Positions 29,107 through 38,008 of a stretch of 64,000 nt of DNA are shown here, piece by piece. Location of the stretch: assembly GCF_018139485.1 (NCBI RefSeq), contig NZ_JAGSNF010000017.1, positions 106,751-170,750 of the forward strand, in the 5' to 3' direction. The notes under the pieces were generated by a model, which was given only the letters and a program-made list of their open reading frames with translations, had not been told where the DNA came from and did no database searches. Each line of letters begins with the position of its first letter. The first letter of the stretch is position 1. This DNA is from Phycicoccus avicenniae. Lineage in GTDB: Bacteria > Actinomycetota > Actinomycetes > Actinomycetales > Dermatophilaceae. The position numbers and the translations under genes are program-made.

Positions 29107-31326
29107 ATGGCCCCGCCCACGTCCCCGGAGCACCTCCCCGACGCGCCGGTCGTCGCGCTGACCCCCGCGGCCCACGCCGAGGCCTGCGCCCGCGACGGGG
29201 ACGTCGAGGGGGCCGTCGAGGGCTTCCGGACCGCGTGGCCGGTCGTCGGCCGGGACCCGACCGCCCTGCTCGAGGTGGCGACGTGCCTGCGCGTCCTGGT
29301 CCTCCTCGGCAACACCGACCGGGCGCTCGACGCGCTGCTGCCGCGCCTCGCCCTCCTCCGGGACGCCCCGGACGGGGTCGACCGGGCGTGGTGCGTCACG
29401 ACCGCGGCCTGGGTGCTGCGGCACGCCCTGCGGCTGGGCGTCGCGCCGGAGACGATCGACGGGGTCCCCACGCCCGACCTCGTCCGCGACCTCACCACGA
29501 GGGCCGACGACGCGGCCACGACCGACCGACGGACGCTCGACGCCGCGCACGCCGACGACCTCGTCCCGGCGGAGCCGACGCTGCCGCCGACCCGGATGCC
29601 GGCGGGTACCCCGCCCCCCGACCGCACCGTCCCGGTCCCCGCGGACCCGGCCGATCTCCCCGTCATCGCCGACCGGGTCCGGCGGGCCCGCGAGCAGGTC
29701 GACCCCACCGCCGAGCGGGCGGTCCGGGGCTGGCTGGAGGCCCGGGACGCCCTCCTCCCCCGCCTCTCGACCGCCGAGGAGTGGGCCGCGGCCGCCCGCC
29801 TCGAGCGGCTCGGGGCGCTGCTGCTCGACGACCCGGCGCGCGTCCTGGACCGGCTCGAGGACGCCGCCGCGGCGGCGGAGCGCGCGGGCGACGTCGTCGA
29901 GGCGGCGGCCGTCGAGGCCGAGCGGGCGACCGCGGCGGTCCGCCGCACCCTCCTCGAGGACGGCCCCGACGCGGCGGGCCCGGAGCGCGCGCGTGCGGTG
30001 ACGGCGCTCGGCGTCCTCGAGGCGACGGGCGACGACGCCGCCACCGCGGACGCGCTCCGCTGGTACGCCCTCACGACCCGGCCGCCGGACGCCGCCGACC
30101 GTCTCCTGCACGCCGCGGCCCTCCACGAGCGGGCCGGGACCACGGCCCGGCGGGCGGTGTGCCTCCTCGACGCGGCGACCGCGCTCCTGCCCACCGACGA
30201 GGAGGTCGCCCGGGCGCTCGTCGAGGAGGCGGAGACCCTCGCCGCCGGGGTCCCGGCCGTCGCCGGTCAGGCGGCCGACCTCGCCGCCCGGGTCGCCCGC
30301 GCCCGGAACGACCTCGAGGCGGCCGAGGCCGCCCACGTCCGAGCACTCGAGGCCGCCCGCGGCCACGACCGGCTGCTCCTCGGCCCCCTGCTCGCGCTGT
30401 GCGACGTCCTCGTCGAGCGAGCCGCCTGGAGCCGCCTGGAGCCCCGCGCCGCCGACGCGCTCGCCATGGCCGTCCGGCTGCGCGACGGCACCTCCCTCGC
30501 CGCCGCGCAGCGTCACCTCGCCCTCGCCTACCTCGAGACGGAGCGCCCCGCCGAGGCGGCGGAGCTCCTCGAGGCGGCCCTGCCCGTCGTCACCCGGCGA
30601 CTGCCGGCCCTCGTCGGGCCGACCGGCTGGGCGCTGGGGAACGCGCTCCTCGCCGACGCCGACCCCCGTCGCGCCGAGGCCGCCTTCGCCACCGCCGCCG
30701 CCGCCTTCGAGCGCGAGGGCAGGCTCGTCGAGGCCGGGCACTCGCGTCACCGGGCGGCCGTCGCCGCCTGGGAGGCCGACGACACCGACGCGGCCACCGC
30801 CCACGTCGAGCACGCCCTCATCGCGGCCCGGATGTCCGGGGCGGTCGAGGTCCTGCACCAGGCGTCGCTCGTGCGGGCCGCGGTCCGCGCCGCCACGGTC
30901 GGTCTCGACGTCGGGGTCGCCGAGCTCGACGAGGTGCTCCCGGCGGTGGCGCGGTTCGCCGCCGACCGCGGCGAGGAGGAGTTCGACGTCGAGGTCCACG
31001 AACCGGACGTGCTGCGGCAGGGCGCCCACCTGCTCGCCCGTGGCGGGCGTCCGGAGGAGGCCCTGGAGCGGCTGGCCCGCGCCGAGGCCCTCGTCGGCGC
31101 CGACTACGAGATCGTCCTGCGGGCCGAGCGCGGCGTCGTCCTCGTCGAGGCGGGTCGCGCCGATGAGGGGGTCCAGGTGCTGCGTGCGGTGCTGCCCGCC
31201 CTCGCCGGGGCCGGGTTGCACGACGAGCGGGTGGGCGTCGCCCAGGTCCTCGCGACCACGCTCGACGAGCTGGGGCGCCCCGAGGAGTCCGACGAGACCT
31301 GGGCGGCCTTCGGTCCCGACGCCTGA
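29107..31326 (+). CDS. Large TPR-like helical repeat protein
   Basis: A 739-residue, Ala/Arg/Glu/Asp-rich soluble protein made almost wholly of helices. Repeated helix pairs of TPR character (for example LAYLETERPAEAAELLEAALPVV, ERLARAEALVGADYEIVL and EAGRADEGVQVLRAVLPALAG) run through the C-terminal 450 residues; residues 160-190 are a Pro-rich linker. No catalytic motif, signal or membrane segment is seen. The probable role is scaffolding, but no partner is evident. It follows the sulfurtransferase by 25 nt and may share its transcript, and its stop is 7 nt from a convergent gene. The ATG at 29107 has only a weak Shine-Dalgarno. Confidence 0.75.
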   Translation: MAPPTSPEHLPDAPVVALTPAAHAEACARDGDVEGAVEGFRTAWPVVGRDPTALLEVATCLRVLVLLGNTDRALDALLPRLALLRDAPDGVDRAWCVTTAAWVLRHALRLGVAPETIDGVPTPDLVRDLTTRADDAATTDRRTLDAAHADDLVPAEPTLPPTRMPAGTPPPDRTVPVPADPADLPVIADRVRRAREQVDPTAERAVRGWLEARDALLPRLSTAEEWAAAARLERLGALLLDDPARVLDRLEDAAAAAERAGDVVEAAAVEAERATAAVRRTLLEDGPDAAGPERARAVTALGVLEATGDDAATADALRWYALTTRPPDAADRLLHAAALHERAGTTARRAVCLLDAATALLPTDEEVARALVEEAETLAAGVPAVAGQAADLAARVARARNDLEAAEAAHVRALEAARGHDRLLLGPLLALCDVLVERAAWSRLEPRAADALAMAVRLRDGTSLAAAQRHLALAYLETERPAEAAELLEAALPVVTRRLPALVGPTGWALGNALLADADPRRAEAAFATAAAAFEREGRLVEAGHSRHRAAVAAWEADDTDAATAHVEHALIAARMSGAVEVLHQASLVRAAVRAATVGLDVGVAELDEVLPAVARFAADRGEEEFDVEVHEPDVLRQGAHLLARGGRPEEALERLARAEALVGADYEIVLRAERGVVLVEAGRADEGVQVLRAVLPALAGAGLHDERVGVAQVLATTLDELGRPEESDETWAAFGPDA

Positions 31327-31333
31327 GCCGGTC

Positions 31334-33136
31334 TCAGAGCGTCCAGGCGCGGGTGAAGCCCGCGCCCGACGCCGCGGCGAGGGCGGCCTCGTCGGCCTCG
31401 GCCACCCGGTGCAGCCGTCCGCCGGGGACGTCCCACGCGAGGAGGCGGATGATCCGGGCCCCGGCCCCGGACGTACGGGCCTCGACGAGGACGACGCCCC
31501 CGGGTCCCCACCCCACCGGCCGGTAGGCCTCCGAGGACCCCGTCGTGGGCGCCGTCGCGAGCACCCGCGCCTCGGCCGCCCCGCCGGCGCGGACGGCCAC
31601 GAGCCCCCGCGTGCGCCCGCCGGTGGCCGGGGACGGCTCGAGCCCTGCGGCGGAGCACGTCCAGCCGCCCACGGTCGACACCGACCGGCCGAGCACCTCG
31701 AGGCGCGGTCCGAGGACCGAGCGGAGGGAGATGAGGCGTCCGTCCTCCGAGAAGGTCCGCACCGTCGGACGGCCCGCCGGCGAGGTGATGTCGGCCCACC
31801 CCGGGTGGGCGGCGATGCCGGAGCGCCGCACCCTCCCGGAGCGCGTGTCCACGAGCCAGGTCGCCGTGGCGCTCGACGCGACGACGGTCCGGTCGTCCGC
31901 GGCCCAGCCCGCCGACTCGATCGTCTCCCCCTCGATCTCGAACCGCTGGGTGCGGCTGGAACGCACCTCGAGCAGGACGACGCCCCCCGGCTGGGGGAAG
32001 ACCACCCGGTGGCGTCCGGAGTCGACGGCGCGGGGCCCGAGGGCGATCCCCTCCGCGTCCGGCACGGTCCCGAGCGGTCGCAGGGGGGCCATGCCGACGC
32101 GTTGGGCGCGCGAGGAGATGCGGGGGATGAAGAGTGCGGGCGTCAGGGCCCCGGGGCGGGAGCGGACGAGGTAGACGGCCCGCACCGAGGACGAGGTCCC
32201 CGCCGGGCTCAGCATGTCCAGGGGTCGGTCGGCGTCCGGCCACAGCCGTCGCGGCAGGGCGAGCTGGTCGGCGAGCGGGTAGCGAGGGAGCGCGTCGAGG
32301 CCGTCGGCGTCCGGGGCCAGGTGGACCCGGACGCCGTCCGCCACGACCGCCCGGAGCCGGCCGTCGGGAGCGGCGGAGGTCACCGCGTCCGCGGACGAGG
32401 GGTCAGGCCGGCCGGTGACCACGGCGGCGGCGGTGCTCGCCCCGACCGCGAGGACCGCACCGACGGCGGTGCGTCGTCGCACCGTCCTGCGCCGGGACCG
32501 GGCGGCGTCCTCCGCGAGCGGGCCGAGGTCGCGCTCGACCACCCCGTCCGCGAGGAGGTCGAGGAGGTCCCGCGCGGCGGCGTCGCCGGGCCCGGTCGGT
32601 GGGGTCGACCGGGGGCCGACGGTCGCGAGCGCCCGACGGACCCGGTCGACGTCGGCGAGCACCTCCTCCGGGGAGCACCGCAGGACGTGCGCCGTCCCTG
32701 CGGCGTCCCGGTCCTCGAGCCACCACGACACCGCCGCGGCCCGTGCCCTCGGCGGCACCGTGGCGAGCGCCCGTGCGACGGCCGCCGACCGGTCGTCACC
32801 GGACGGGACGTCGGCGCCGGGAGGGACGTGCGGTCCGGTCGCGGCCGGCCCCTCGGCGTCCTGCCCGTCCTGCGTGTCCCGCCTGTCCTCCCGGGCCTCG
32901 GCCGCGCGCACCGCCGACGGGTACAGCGCCGCCCGCAGGACGTGCTCCGGACCCTCCTCCCGCGCCTCGCGCCAGCGGAGGGCGAGGTCGGTCAGCGCCC
33001 GCAGCACGACCGCCTCGGCGAGGTCGGGGTCGAGGGTGACGAGGGCAGCTGCTCGCAGGGCCGGCCCCTGCCGGGCCCGGGCCACGTCGAGGAAGCCGGC
33101 GTCGTCGTCCCGCCGCCAGTCCGCGTCGCCGGCCAT
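31334..33136 (-). CDS. Membrane protein with sigma-factor-like N-terminus and extracellular beta-propeller-like domain
   Basis: A 600-residue protein with an unusual layout. Residues 13-80 resemble an ECF sigma region 2 (GPALRAAALVTLDPDLAEAV, then ALTDLALRW), and residues 118-170 resemble region 4 (ALATVPPRARAAAVSWWLED, then DVDRVRRAL), with an acidic linker between. After a basic stretch (RRRTVRRR) a single membrane helix spans about 222-241. The outer 350 residues are strand-rich, with repeated blade-like units of beta-propeller type. Key DNA-contact residues are too diverged to claim sigma activity. Clear GAGGAGG Shine-Dalgarno before the ATG. It faces the TPR-like gene. Confidence 0.72.
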   Translation of the reverse strand: MAGDADWRRDDDAGFLDVARARQGPALRAAALVTLDPDLAEAVVLRALTDLALRWREAREEGPEHVLRAALYPSAVRAAEAREDRRDTQDGQDAEGPAATGPHVPPGADVPSGDDRSAAVARALATVPPRARAAAVSWWLEDRDAAGTAHVLRCSPEEVLADVDRVRRALATVGPRSTPPTGPGDAAARDLLDLLADGVVERDLGPLAEDAARSRRRTVRRRTAVGAVLAVGASTAAAVVTGRPDPSSADAVTSAAPDGRLRAVVADGVRVHLAPDADGLDALPRYPLADQLALPRRLWPDADRPLDMLSPAGTSSSVRAVYLVRSRPGALTPALFIPRISSRAQRVGMAPLRPLGTVPDAEGIALGPRAVDSGRHRVVFPQPGGVVLLEVRSSRTQRFEIEGETIESAGWAADDRTVVASSATATWLVDTRSGRVRRSGIAAHPGWADITSPAGRPTVRTFSEDGRLISLRSVLGPRLEVLGRSVSTVGGWTCSAAGLEPSPATGGRTRGLVAVRAGGAAEARVLATAPTTGSSEAYRPVGWGPGGVVLVEARTSGAGARIIRLLAWDVPGGRLHRVAEADEAALAAASGAGFTRAWTL

Positions 33137-33252
33137 CGGGCCACCTCCTCACCGCCATCGTCGCACCGCGGGAGGCGTCCGGACAGAGCCGGCGCAGCGA
33201 GAGACGGGCCCGGCGGGAACGGGCGCCGCGGGCGGATCAGCGGATCAGGAGG

Positions 33253-34659
33253 TCAGCAGCCGACGAGCCGCTGCGCGAGGTACCCCTCGACCTGGCTCAG
33301 CGCGACCCGCTCCTGGCTCATCGTGTCGCGCTCGCGGACCGTCACCGCGTCGTCGTCGAGGGTGTCGAAGTCGACCGTGAGGCAGAACGGGGTGCCGATC
33401 TCGTCCTGACGCCGGTAGCGGCGTCCGATGGCGCCCGCGTCGTCGAAGTCGACGTTCCAGTGCGTGCGCAGCGTCGCCGCGAGGTCGCGCGCCTTCGGCG
33501 ACAGGTCGGCGTTGCGCGACAGCGGCAGGACCGCGGCCTTCACCGGCGCGAGGCGCGGGTCGAGCTTGAGCAGGACGCGGGTGTCGACGCCGCCCTTGGT
33601 GTTCGGCGCCTCGTCCTCGGTGTAGGCGTCGACGAGGAACGTCATGAGGCTGCGGGAGAGCCCGGCCGCCGGCTCGATGACGTACGGGGTGTACTTCTCG
33701 CCCGATGCCTGGTCGAAGTAGACGAGGTCGGTGCCGGAGTGCTTCGAGTGGGTCGTGAGGTCGAAGTCGGTCCGGTTGGCGATGCCCTCCAGCTCACCCC
33801 ACTCGCTCCCGGTGAACCCGAAGCGGTACTCGATGTCGACGGTGCGCTTGCTGTAGTGCGACAGCTTGTCCTGCGGGTGCTCGTAGTGCCGCAGGTTCTC
33901 GGGGTCGATGCCGAGGTCGGTGTACCAGCGGGTGCGCTCGTCGATCCAGTACTGGTGCCAGTCCTCGTCCTCGCCGGGCTTGACGAAGAACTCCATCTCC
34001 ATCTGCTCGAACTCGCGGGTGCGGAAGATGAAGTTGCCCGGCGTGATCTCGTTGCGGAAGCTCTTGCCGGTCTGGGCGATGCCGAACGGCGGCTTGCGGC
34101 GGGAGGACTGCAGGACGTTGAGGAAGTTGACGAAGATGCCCTGGGCGGTCTCCGGACGCAGGTAGTGCAGCCCGGACTCGTCCTCGATGACCCCGAGGTA
34201 GGTCTTGAGCATCATGTTGAACTCCCGCGGCTCGGTCCACTGGCCGCGGGTGCCGCAGTTGGGGCAGGCGATGTCGGCGAGGGCGACGGAGTCGGGGTCG
34301 ACCTCCTTGCCCTTCTTCGCCTCCTTGTCGGCGACGGCCTCCTGCATGTGGTCGACGCGGAAGCGCTTGTGGCAGGACTGGCACTCGGTGAGCGGGTCGG
34401 TGAACTCCCCGACGTGGCCCGAGGCGACCCAGGTCTGGCGGGGCAGGATGATCGAGGAGTCGAGGCCGACGACGTCCTCGCGGGCGGTGACCATCGCCTT
34501 CCACCACTGCCGCTTGATGTTCTCCTTGAGCTCCACACCGAGCGGGCCGTAGTCCCACGCCGCCCGCGTCCCGCCGTAGATCTCCCCGCAGGGGAAGACG
34601 AACCCCCGGCGCTTGCAGAGGGAGACCACGGTGTCGACGACGGAGGTGGGGGCTGCCAT
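33253..34659 (-). CDS. glyS: Glycyl-tRNA synthetase (dimeric type)
   Basis: Charges tRNA-Gly. The 468-residue class II enzyme is the single-chain alpha-2 type. It begins [20 protein letters not shown] and has the conserved [19 protein letters not shown] zinc-knuckle-like pair of CxxC motifs follows (ECQSCHKRF and [10 protein letters not shown]). Motif 2 has the [21 protein letters not shown] stretch, and the C-terminal anticodon-binding domain carries [18 protein letters not shown]. The start at 34659 lies 7 nt after TAGCCT with no Shine-Dalgarno, so leaderless. It is divergent from the DUF6703 gene across 69 bp. Confidence 0.95.
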   Translation of the reverse strand: MAAPTSVVDTVVSLCKRRGFVFPCGEIYGGTRAAWDYGPLGVELKENIKRQWWKAMVTAREDVVGLDSSIILPRQTWVASGHVGEFTDPLTECQSCHKRFRVDHMQEAVADKEAKKGKEVDPDSVALADIACPNCGTRGQWTEPREFNMMLKTYLGVIEDESGLHYLRPETAQGIFVNFLNVLQSSRRKPPFGIAQTGKSFRNEITPGNFIFRTREFEQMEMEFFVKPGEDEDWHQYWIDERTRWYTDLGIDPENLRHYEHPQDKLSHYSKRTVDIEYRFGFTGSEWGELEGIANRTDFDLTTHSKHSGTDLVYFDQASGEKYTPYVIEPAAGLSRSLMTFLVDAYTEDEAPNTKGGVDTRVLLKLDPRLAPVKAAVLPLSRNADLSPKARDLAATLRTHWNVDFDDAGAIGRRYRRQDEIGTPFCLTVDFDTLDDDAVTVRERDTMSQERVALSQVEGYLAQRLVGC

Positions 34660-34728
34660 GCGCGCAAGGCTAGCCGTCGGGAGTGGCACGCTCGAAGCGG
34701 GTTCACGCGGCCCGTACGCTGGGGCACC

Positions 34729-35013
34729 GTGTCCAGCCTCCGTGAGTCGTTCGAGCGCGTGAGCCTCCCGGCGATCACCCGCCTCAGCGAGCTGCCCCGC
34801 GTCATCCCGTTCCTCGTCGTCATCGCCCTCGTCGTCGCCGGGGTCCTCCTCCCGCCGCCCGGCTGGCTGCTCCTCGGCGTCGTCGCCCTGCTCCTGGCGT
34901 GGATCCTCGCGCTCGCCTGGCCCCGGCTGTCCCGGGTCGAGAAGCTCATGCGGATCGCCGTCGTGGCCCTCATGGTGGCGCTGCTGCTCACCCAGGCGTT
35001 CCCCCGCGGCTGA
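34729..35013 (+). CDS. DUF6703-like small membrane protein
   Basis: A 94-residue membrane protein. A short cytoplasmic start ([22 protein letters not shown]) is followed by three hydrophobic segments: [39 protein letters not shown], and a last helix after RVEKLMR. This matches a small actinobacterial family (DUF6703) as I remember it; function unknown. The GTG at 34729 lies 8 nt after TACGCT with no Shine-Dalgarno. It is divergent from glyS, and a long palindrome follows it. Confidence 0.75.
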   Translation: MSSLRESFERVSLPAITRLSELPRVIPFLVVIALVVAGVLLPPPGWLLLGVVALLLAWILALAWPRLSRVEKLMRIAVVALMVALLLTQAFPRG

Positions 35014-35053
35014 CCACCCCGGGCTCCCGGGCCCTCCGTCCGCGCCCTTCATC

Positions 35054-35109
35054 GCGTGCTACGGCGCAGTACGCGTCGCGGTCGCGACGCGTACTGCGCG
35101 GTAGCACGC
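35054..35109. repeat. 27-bp near-perfect inverted repeat
   Basis: Arms 35054-35080 and 35083-35109 are complementary over 27 bp with a single mismatch and a 2-nt centre (outer arm GCGTGCTAC, inner CAGTACGCGTCGCG). It lies 40 nt after the DUF6703 stop and 17 bp before the znuA -35. It would form a very stable cruciform or RNA hairpin. A terminator isolating the zinc operon is the simplest reading; an extragenic palindrome family is the alternative. Confidence 0.8.
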
Positions 35110-35126
35110 AGTTCGGGCTCGCTGAT

Positions 35127-35163
35127 TTGACAACGGTTCTCATTGCGGATGAGAATCCTTCCC
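35127..35163 (+). promoter_or_regulatory. znuA promoter with Zur-like operator
   Basis: TTGACA (35127-35132) and GAGAAT (35151-35156) flank an 18-bp spacer, with the -10 ending 7 nt before the znuA ATG. The dyad TTCTCAT-N5-ATGAGAA (35138-35156) overlaps the promoter. AT-rich Fur-family dyads of this form precede zinc-uptake genes in actinobacteria, and zur is the last gene of this operon, so repression by zinc-loaded Zur and autoregulation are inferred. Confidence 0.72.
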
Positions 35164-36213
35164 ATGAAGCGACGCCTCCCCCTCCTCGTCCTGCCCACCA
35201 TCCTGGCCCTCGGCGCCTGCGGTGGGGCCGCCTCCGGCGACGGGGCCGGCAGCGACGGCGACCCGGCCCTCGAGGTGAGCGCCGCGTTCTACCCGCTCCA
35301 GTGGGCCGCCGAGCAGGTCGGCGGCGACCTCGTCGCCGTCGAGCCGCTCACCAAGCCCGGCGCCGAGCCGCACGACCTCGAGCTCACCCCGCAGGACGTC
35401 GCCGGCATGGCCTCCTCCGACGTCGTCCTCTACCTCGCGGGCTTCCAGCCGGCCGTCGACGACGCGGTCGACACCGAGGCGGCCGATGCCGGGTACGACG
35501 TCTCCCCCGAGGCCGACCTCACCCTCGCCGCCACCGACGACGGTCACGACCACGGACACGATCACGAGGGCGAGACCGCCGAGGAGCACGCCGAGCACGC
35601 CGACGAGGACGGCCACGACCACGAGGGCGAGACCGCCGAGGAGCACGCCGAGCACGCCGACGAGGACGGCCACGACCACGCCGGGGCCGAGGGCGTCGAC
35701 CCGCACTTCTGGCTCGACCCGGTCCGCCTCCAGGGCGTCGTCACCGCGATCGGCGAGCGCTTCGCCGAGGCGGACCCCGACCACGCGGAGGACTACCGCG
35801 CGAACGCCGAGGCGACCGTCGCCGAGCTGGCGACCCTCGACGAGGAGTTCGCCGACGGCCTCGCCCAGTGCCGCAGCGACGAGCTCGTCACCGGCCACGC
35901 GGCCTTCGCCTACCTCGCCGACCGGTACGGTCTGAGCCAGGAAGGCATCGCGGGACTCAGCCCCGACGCCGAGCCCGACGCGGCGACGCTGCGCGAGCTC
36001 GTCGAGCACGTGGAGGAGCACGACGTGAGCACGATCTACAGCGAGACCCTCGTCTCCCCGGCGCTCGCCGAGACGGTCGCCCGGGAGACCGGCACCGAGG
36101 TCGCCGTCCTCGACCCCGTCGAGGGCCTCACCGACGCCTCCGCCGGGTCGGACTACCTCGAGGTGATGCGCAGCAACCTCGCCGTGCTGCAGGACGGACA
36201 GCAGTGCACCTGA
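35164..36213 (+). CDS. znuA: Zinc ABC transporter substrate-binding lipoprotein
   Basis: Captures extracellular zinc and hands it to the ZnuB channel. The 349-residue lipoprotein has a lipobox LALGAC (Cys about 19). It is a cluster A-I binding protein: KPGAEPHDLELTPQD supplies the first His ligand, then comes a large His/Asp/Glu-rich loop, then GVDPHFWLDPVRLQ (second His), GHAAFAYLADRYGL (third) and the late IYSETLVSP acidic ligand region. The His-rich loop contains two tandem 19-residue units and probably acts as a zinc chelator. The ATG at 35164 is chosen because it gives a proper lipoprotein signal and a leaderless start; a TTG at 35143 is rejected. Confidence 0.93.
   Translation: MKRRLPLLVLPTILALGACGGAASGDGAGSDGDPALEVSAAFYPLQWAAEQVGGDLVAVEPLTKPGAEPHDLELTPQDVAGMASSDVVLYLAGFQPAVDDAVDTEAADAGYDVSPEADLTLAATDDGHDHGHDHEGETAEEHAEHADEDGHDHEGETAEEHAEHADEDGHDHAGAEGVDPHFWLDPVRLQGVVTAIGERFAEADPDHAEDYRANAEATVAELATLDEEFADGLAQCRSDELVTGHAAFAYLADRYGLSQEGIAGLSPDAEPDAATLRELVEHVEEHDVSTIYSETLVSPALAETVARETGTEVAVLDPVEGLTDASAGSDYLEVMRSNLAVLQDGQQCT
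35557..35670 (+). repeat. Two tandem 57-bp units in znuA
   Basis: Units 35557-35613 and 35614-35670 are almost identical (one C/T difference seen in the second codon) and each encodes a 19-residue His/Glu-rich block starting HDHEGETAEEHAEH. The near-identity at DNA level points to recent duplication, and copy number could vary by slippage without breaking the frame. Confidence 0.88.
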
Positions 36214-37019
36214 GCCCCGACGTCCCCCTCATCGACCTGCGGTCGGCCGCCTTCGGGTACGCCGACCGCACGGTCGTGTCCGGGGTCGACCTCACCGTCG
36301 ACGCCGGCGAGGTCGTCGCCCTCCTCGGCCCGAACGGCTCCGGCAAGTCGACCCTCGTAAGGGGCCTGCTCGGGCTCGCCGAGCAGCACGGCGGAGAGGC
36401 CCTCCTCCTCGGCACCCCCCGCGACCGCTTCACCGAGCACACCCGCATCGGCTACGTCCCCCAGCGCCACTCCCTCTCGGCCTCGGTGCGTGCCACCGTC
36501 GAGGAGATCGTCGCCGTCGGGCGCCTTCCGCACCGCCCGTGGTGGCGCCCCGCCGGCCGGGTGGACCGCGAGCGGGTCGCCGCAGCCATCGAGGCCGTCC
36601 AGCTCGCGGACCGCGCCGGCGAGGAGGTGGCCTCCCTCTCCGGGGGCCAGCAGCGCCGCGTGCTCATCGCCCGCGCGCTCGCCGGCAGCCCGGACCTGCT
36701 CGTCATGGACGAGCCGACCGCCGGGGTCGACCACGCGAGCCAGCACGCCCTCGCCGAGGTGCTCCGCCGCCTCGCGGCCGACGGCACGTCGATGCTCGTC
36801 GTCACCCACGAGCTCGACGCCCTCCACGACGTCGTGACCCGGATCGTGTGCATGGACGCCGGGCACCTCGACTTCGACGGGACCCCCGCGCAGTACCGGG
36901 CGCACCTCGCCGACCACTCCCTCGGCTCCGGGCACCACCACGACGACGAGCACCCGCCGCCCCCCGCCCGGGTCCTCGGCGGCGGCCCGCTCGACCCCGC
37001 TGCGGGAGGTCGCCCGTGA
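36204..37019 (+). CDS. znuC: Zinc ABC transporter ATP-binding protein
   Basis: ATPase of the zinc importer. The 271-residue protein has Walker A LLGPNGSGKST, Q-loop YVPQRHSL, signature SLSGGQQRR, Walker B LLVMDEPTAGVD, and the switch histidine in VVTHELDAL. The C-terminal tail contains a GSGHHHDDEH cluster that could bind zinc, an addition not needed for ATPase function. The GTG at 36204 overlaps the znuA stop by 10 nt, so the two are coupled. Substrate assignment rests on family and neighbours. Confidence 0.93.
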   Translation: MHLSPDVPLIDLRSAAFGYADRTVVSGVDLTVDAGEVVALLGPNGSGKSTLVRGLLGLAEQHGGEALLLGTPRDRFTEHTRIGYVPQRHSLSASVRATVEEIVAVGRLPHRPWWRPAGRVDRERVAAAIEAVQLADRAGEEVASLSGGQQRRVLIARALAGSPDLLVMDEPTAGVDHASQHALAEVLRRLAADGTSMLVVTHELDALHDVVTRIVCMDAGHLDFDGTPAQYRAHLADHSLGSGHHHDDEHPPPPARVLGGGPLDPAAGGRP

Positions 37020-38008
37020 CCGAGATGCTCGAGCTGTCCTTCATGCGACAGGCGCTGCTCGCGGCCCTCCTCGCGGGGGTCGCCGCGCCGCTCGTCGGGA
37101 CCTTCCTCGTCCAGCGGCGGATGTCCCTCATCGGCGACGGGATGGGCCACGTCGCCCTCGCGGGCGTCGCCGTCGGCATCCTCACCGGCAGCGAGCCCGT
37201 CCTCACGGCCCTCGTCGCCGCCGTGGCCGCCGGGGTCGCCATCGAGCTGATCCGGGCCAGCGGCCGCACGAGCGGGGACGTCGCGCTCGCCGTGATGTTC
37301 TACGGCGGCATCGCCCTCGGCGTCGTGCTCATCGCCCGGTCGACGGCGTCCAGCCCGGCGAACCTCACCGCCTACCTCTTCGGGGCGATCCTCACGACGA
37401 GCGCCGGCGACCTCGCCCTGCTCGCGGGGCTCGCGGCCGTCGTCCTCGTGACGACCGCGGTGCTGCGTGCGCGCTTCTTCGCGGTGGCCAACGACGAGGA
37501 GTACGCCCGCGCCGCGGGGATGCCCGTCATGGCCTACAACCTCGTGCTCGCGGTGCTCACCGCCGTCACGGTCGTCGTCTCGATGCGGGTCGTCGGGCTG
37601 CTGCTCATCAGCGCGCTCATGATCGTCCCGAACGCGACGGCCCAGCTCCTCGGCCGCAGCTTCGCGGCGAGCGTGCGGTGGGCCGTCGTCCTCGGCGTCG
37701 TCGCGAGCGTCGGCGGGGTCGTCGTGTCGTACTACGCCGAGACCCCGTCGGGCGGCACGATCGTCCTCGTGGCGATCGCCGTCTTCCTCCTCGTCAGCGT
37801 CGTCACGACGTCCCTGGCGCGGGCCCGACGGGCCGCCCACGCCCGCGCCGAGCGGCACGACCACGAGCACGGACCCACGTGCGAGCACCCGGCCGTCCCG
37901 CACGGCGACCACGTCGACTACCTGCACGACGGCCACCGCCACGCGGCGCATGAGGGCCACTACGACGAGCACGGCGAGCACGAGACGAGCGAGGCGAGAC
38001 CCCGATGA
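37016..38008 (+). CDS. znuB: Zinc ABC transporter permease
   Basis: Membrane channel subunit of the zinc importer (ABC-3 family), 330 residues with about eight to nine helices. Family segments include QRRMSLIGDGMGHVALAGVA, the EEYARAAGMP loop that contacts the ATPase, and MRVVGLLLISALMIVPNATA. The last 45 residues are a His-rich cytoplasmic tail (HDHEHGPTCEHP ... HDGHRHAAHEGHYDEH), unusual in length and probably a metal buffer or sensor. The GTG at 37016 overlaps the znuC stop, and the stop overlaps the zur start. Confidence 0.93.
   Translation: MTEMLELSFMRQALLAALLAGVAAPLVGTFLVQRRMSLIGDGMGHVALAGVAVGILTGSEPVLTALVAAVAAGVAIELIRASGRTSGDVALAVMFYGGIALGVVLIARSTASSPANLTAYLFGAILTTSAGDLALLAGLAAVVLVTTAVLRARFFAVANDEEYARAAGMPVMAYNLVLAVLTAVTVVVSMRVVGLLLISALMIVPNATAQLLGRSFAASVRWAVVLGVVASVGGVVVSYYAETPSGGTIVLVAIAVFLLVSVVTTSLARARRAAHARAERHDHEHGPTCEHPAVPHGDHVDYLHDGHRHAAHEGHYDEHGEHETSEARPR

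Noticed and set aside
35557..35670. 57-bp repeats considered as a CRISPR or mobile repeat
   Set aside because: They lie in frame inside znuA, encode His-rich sequence, and have no spacers.
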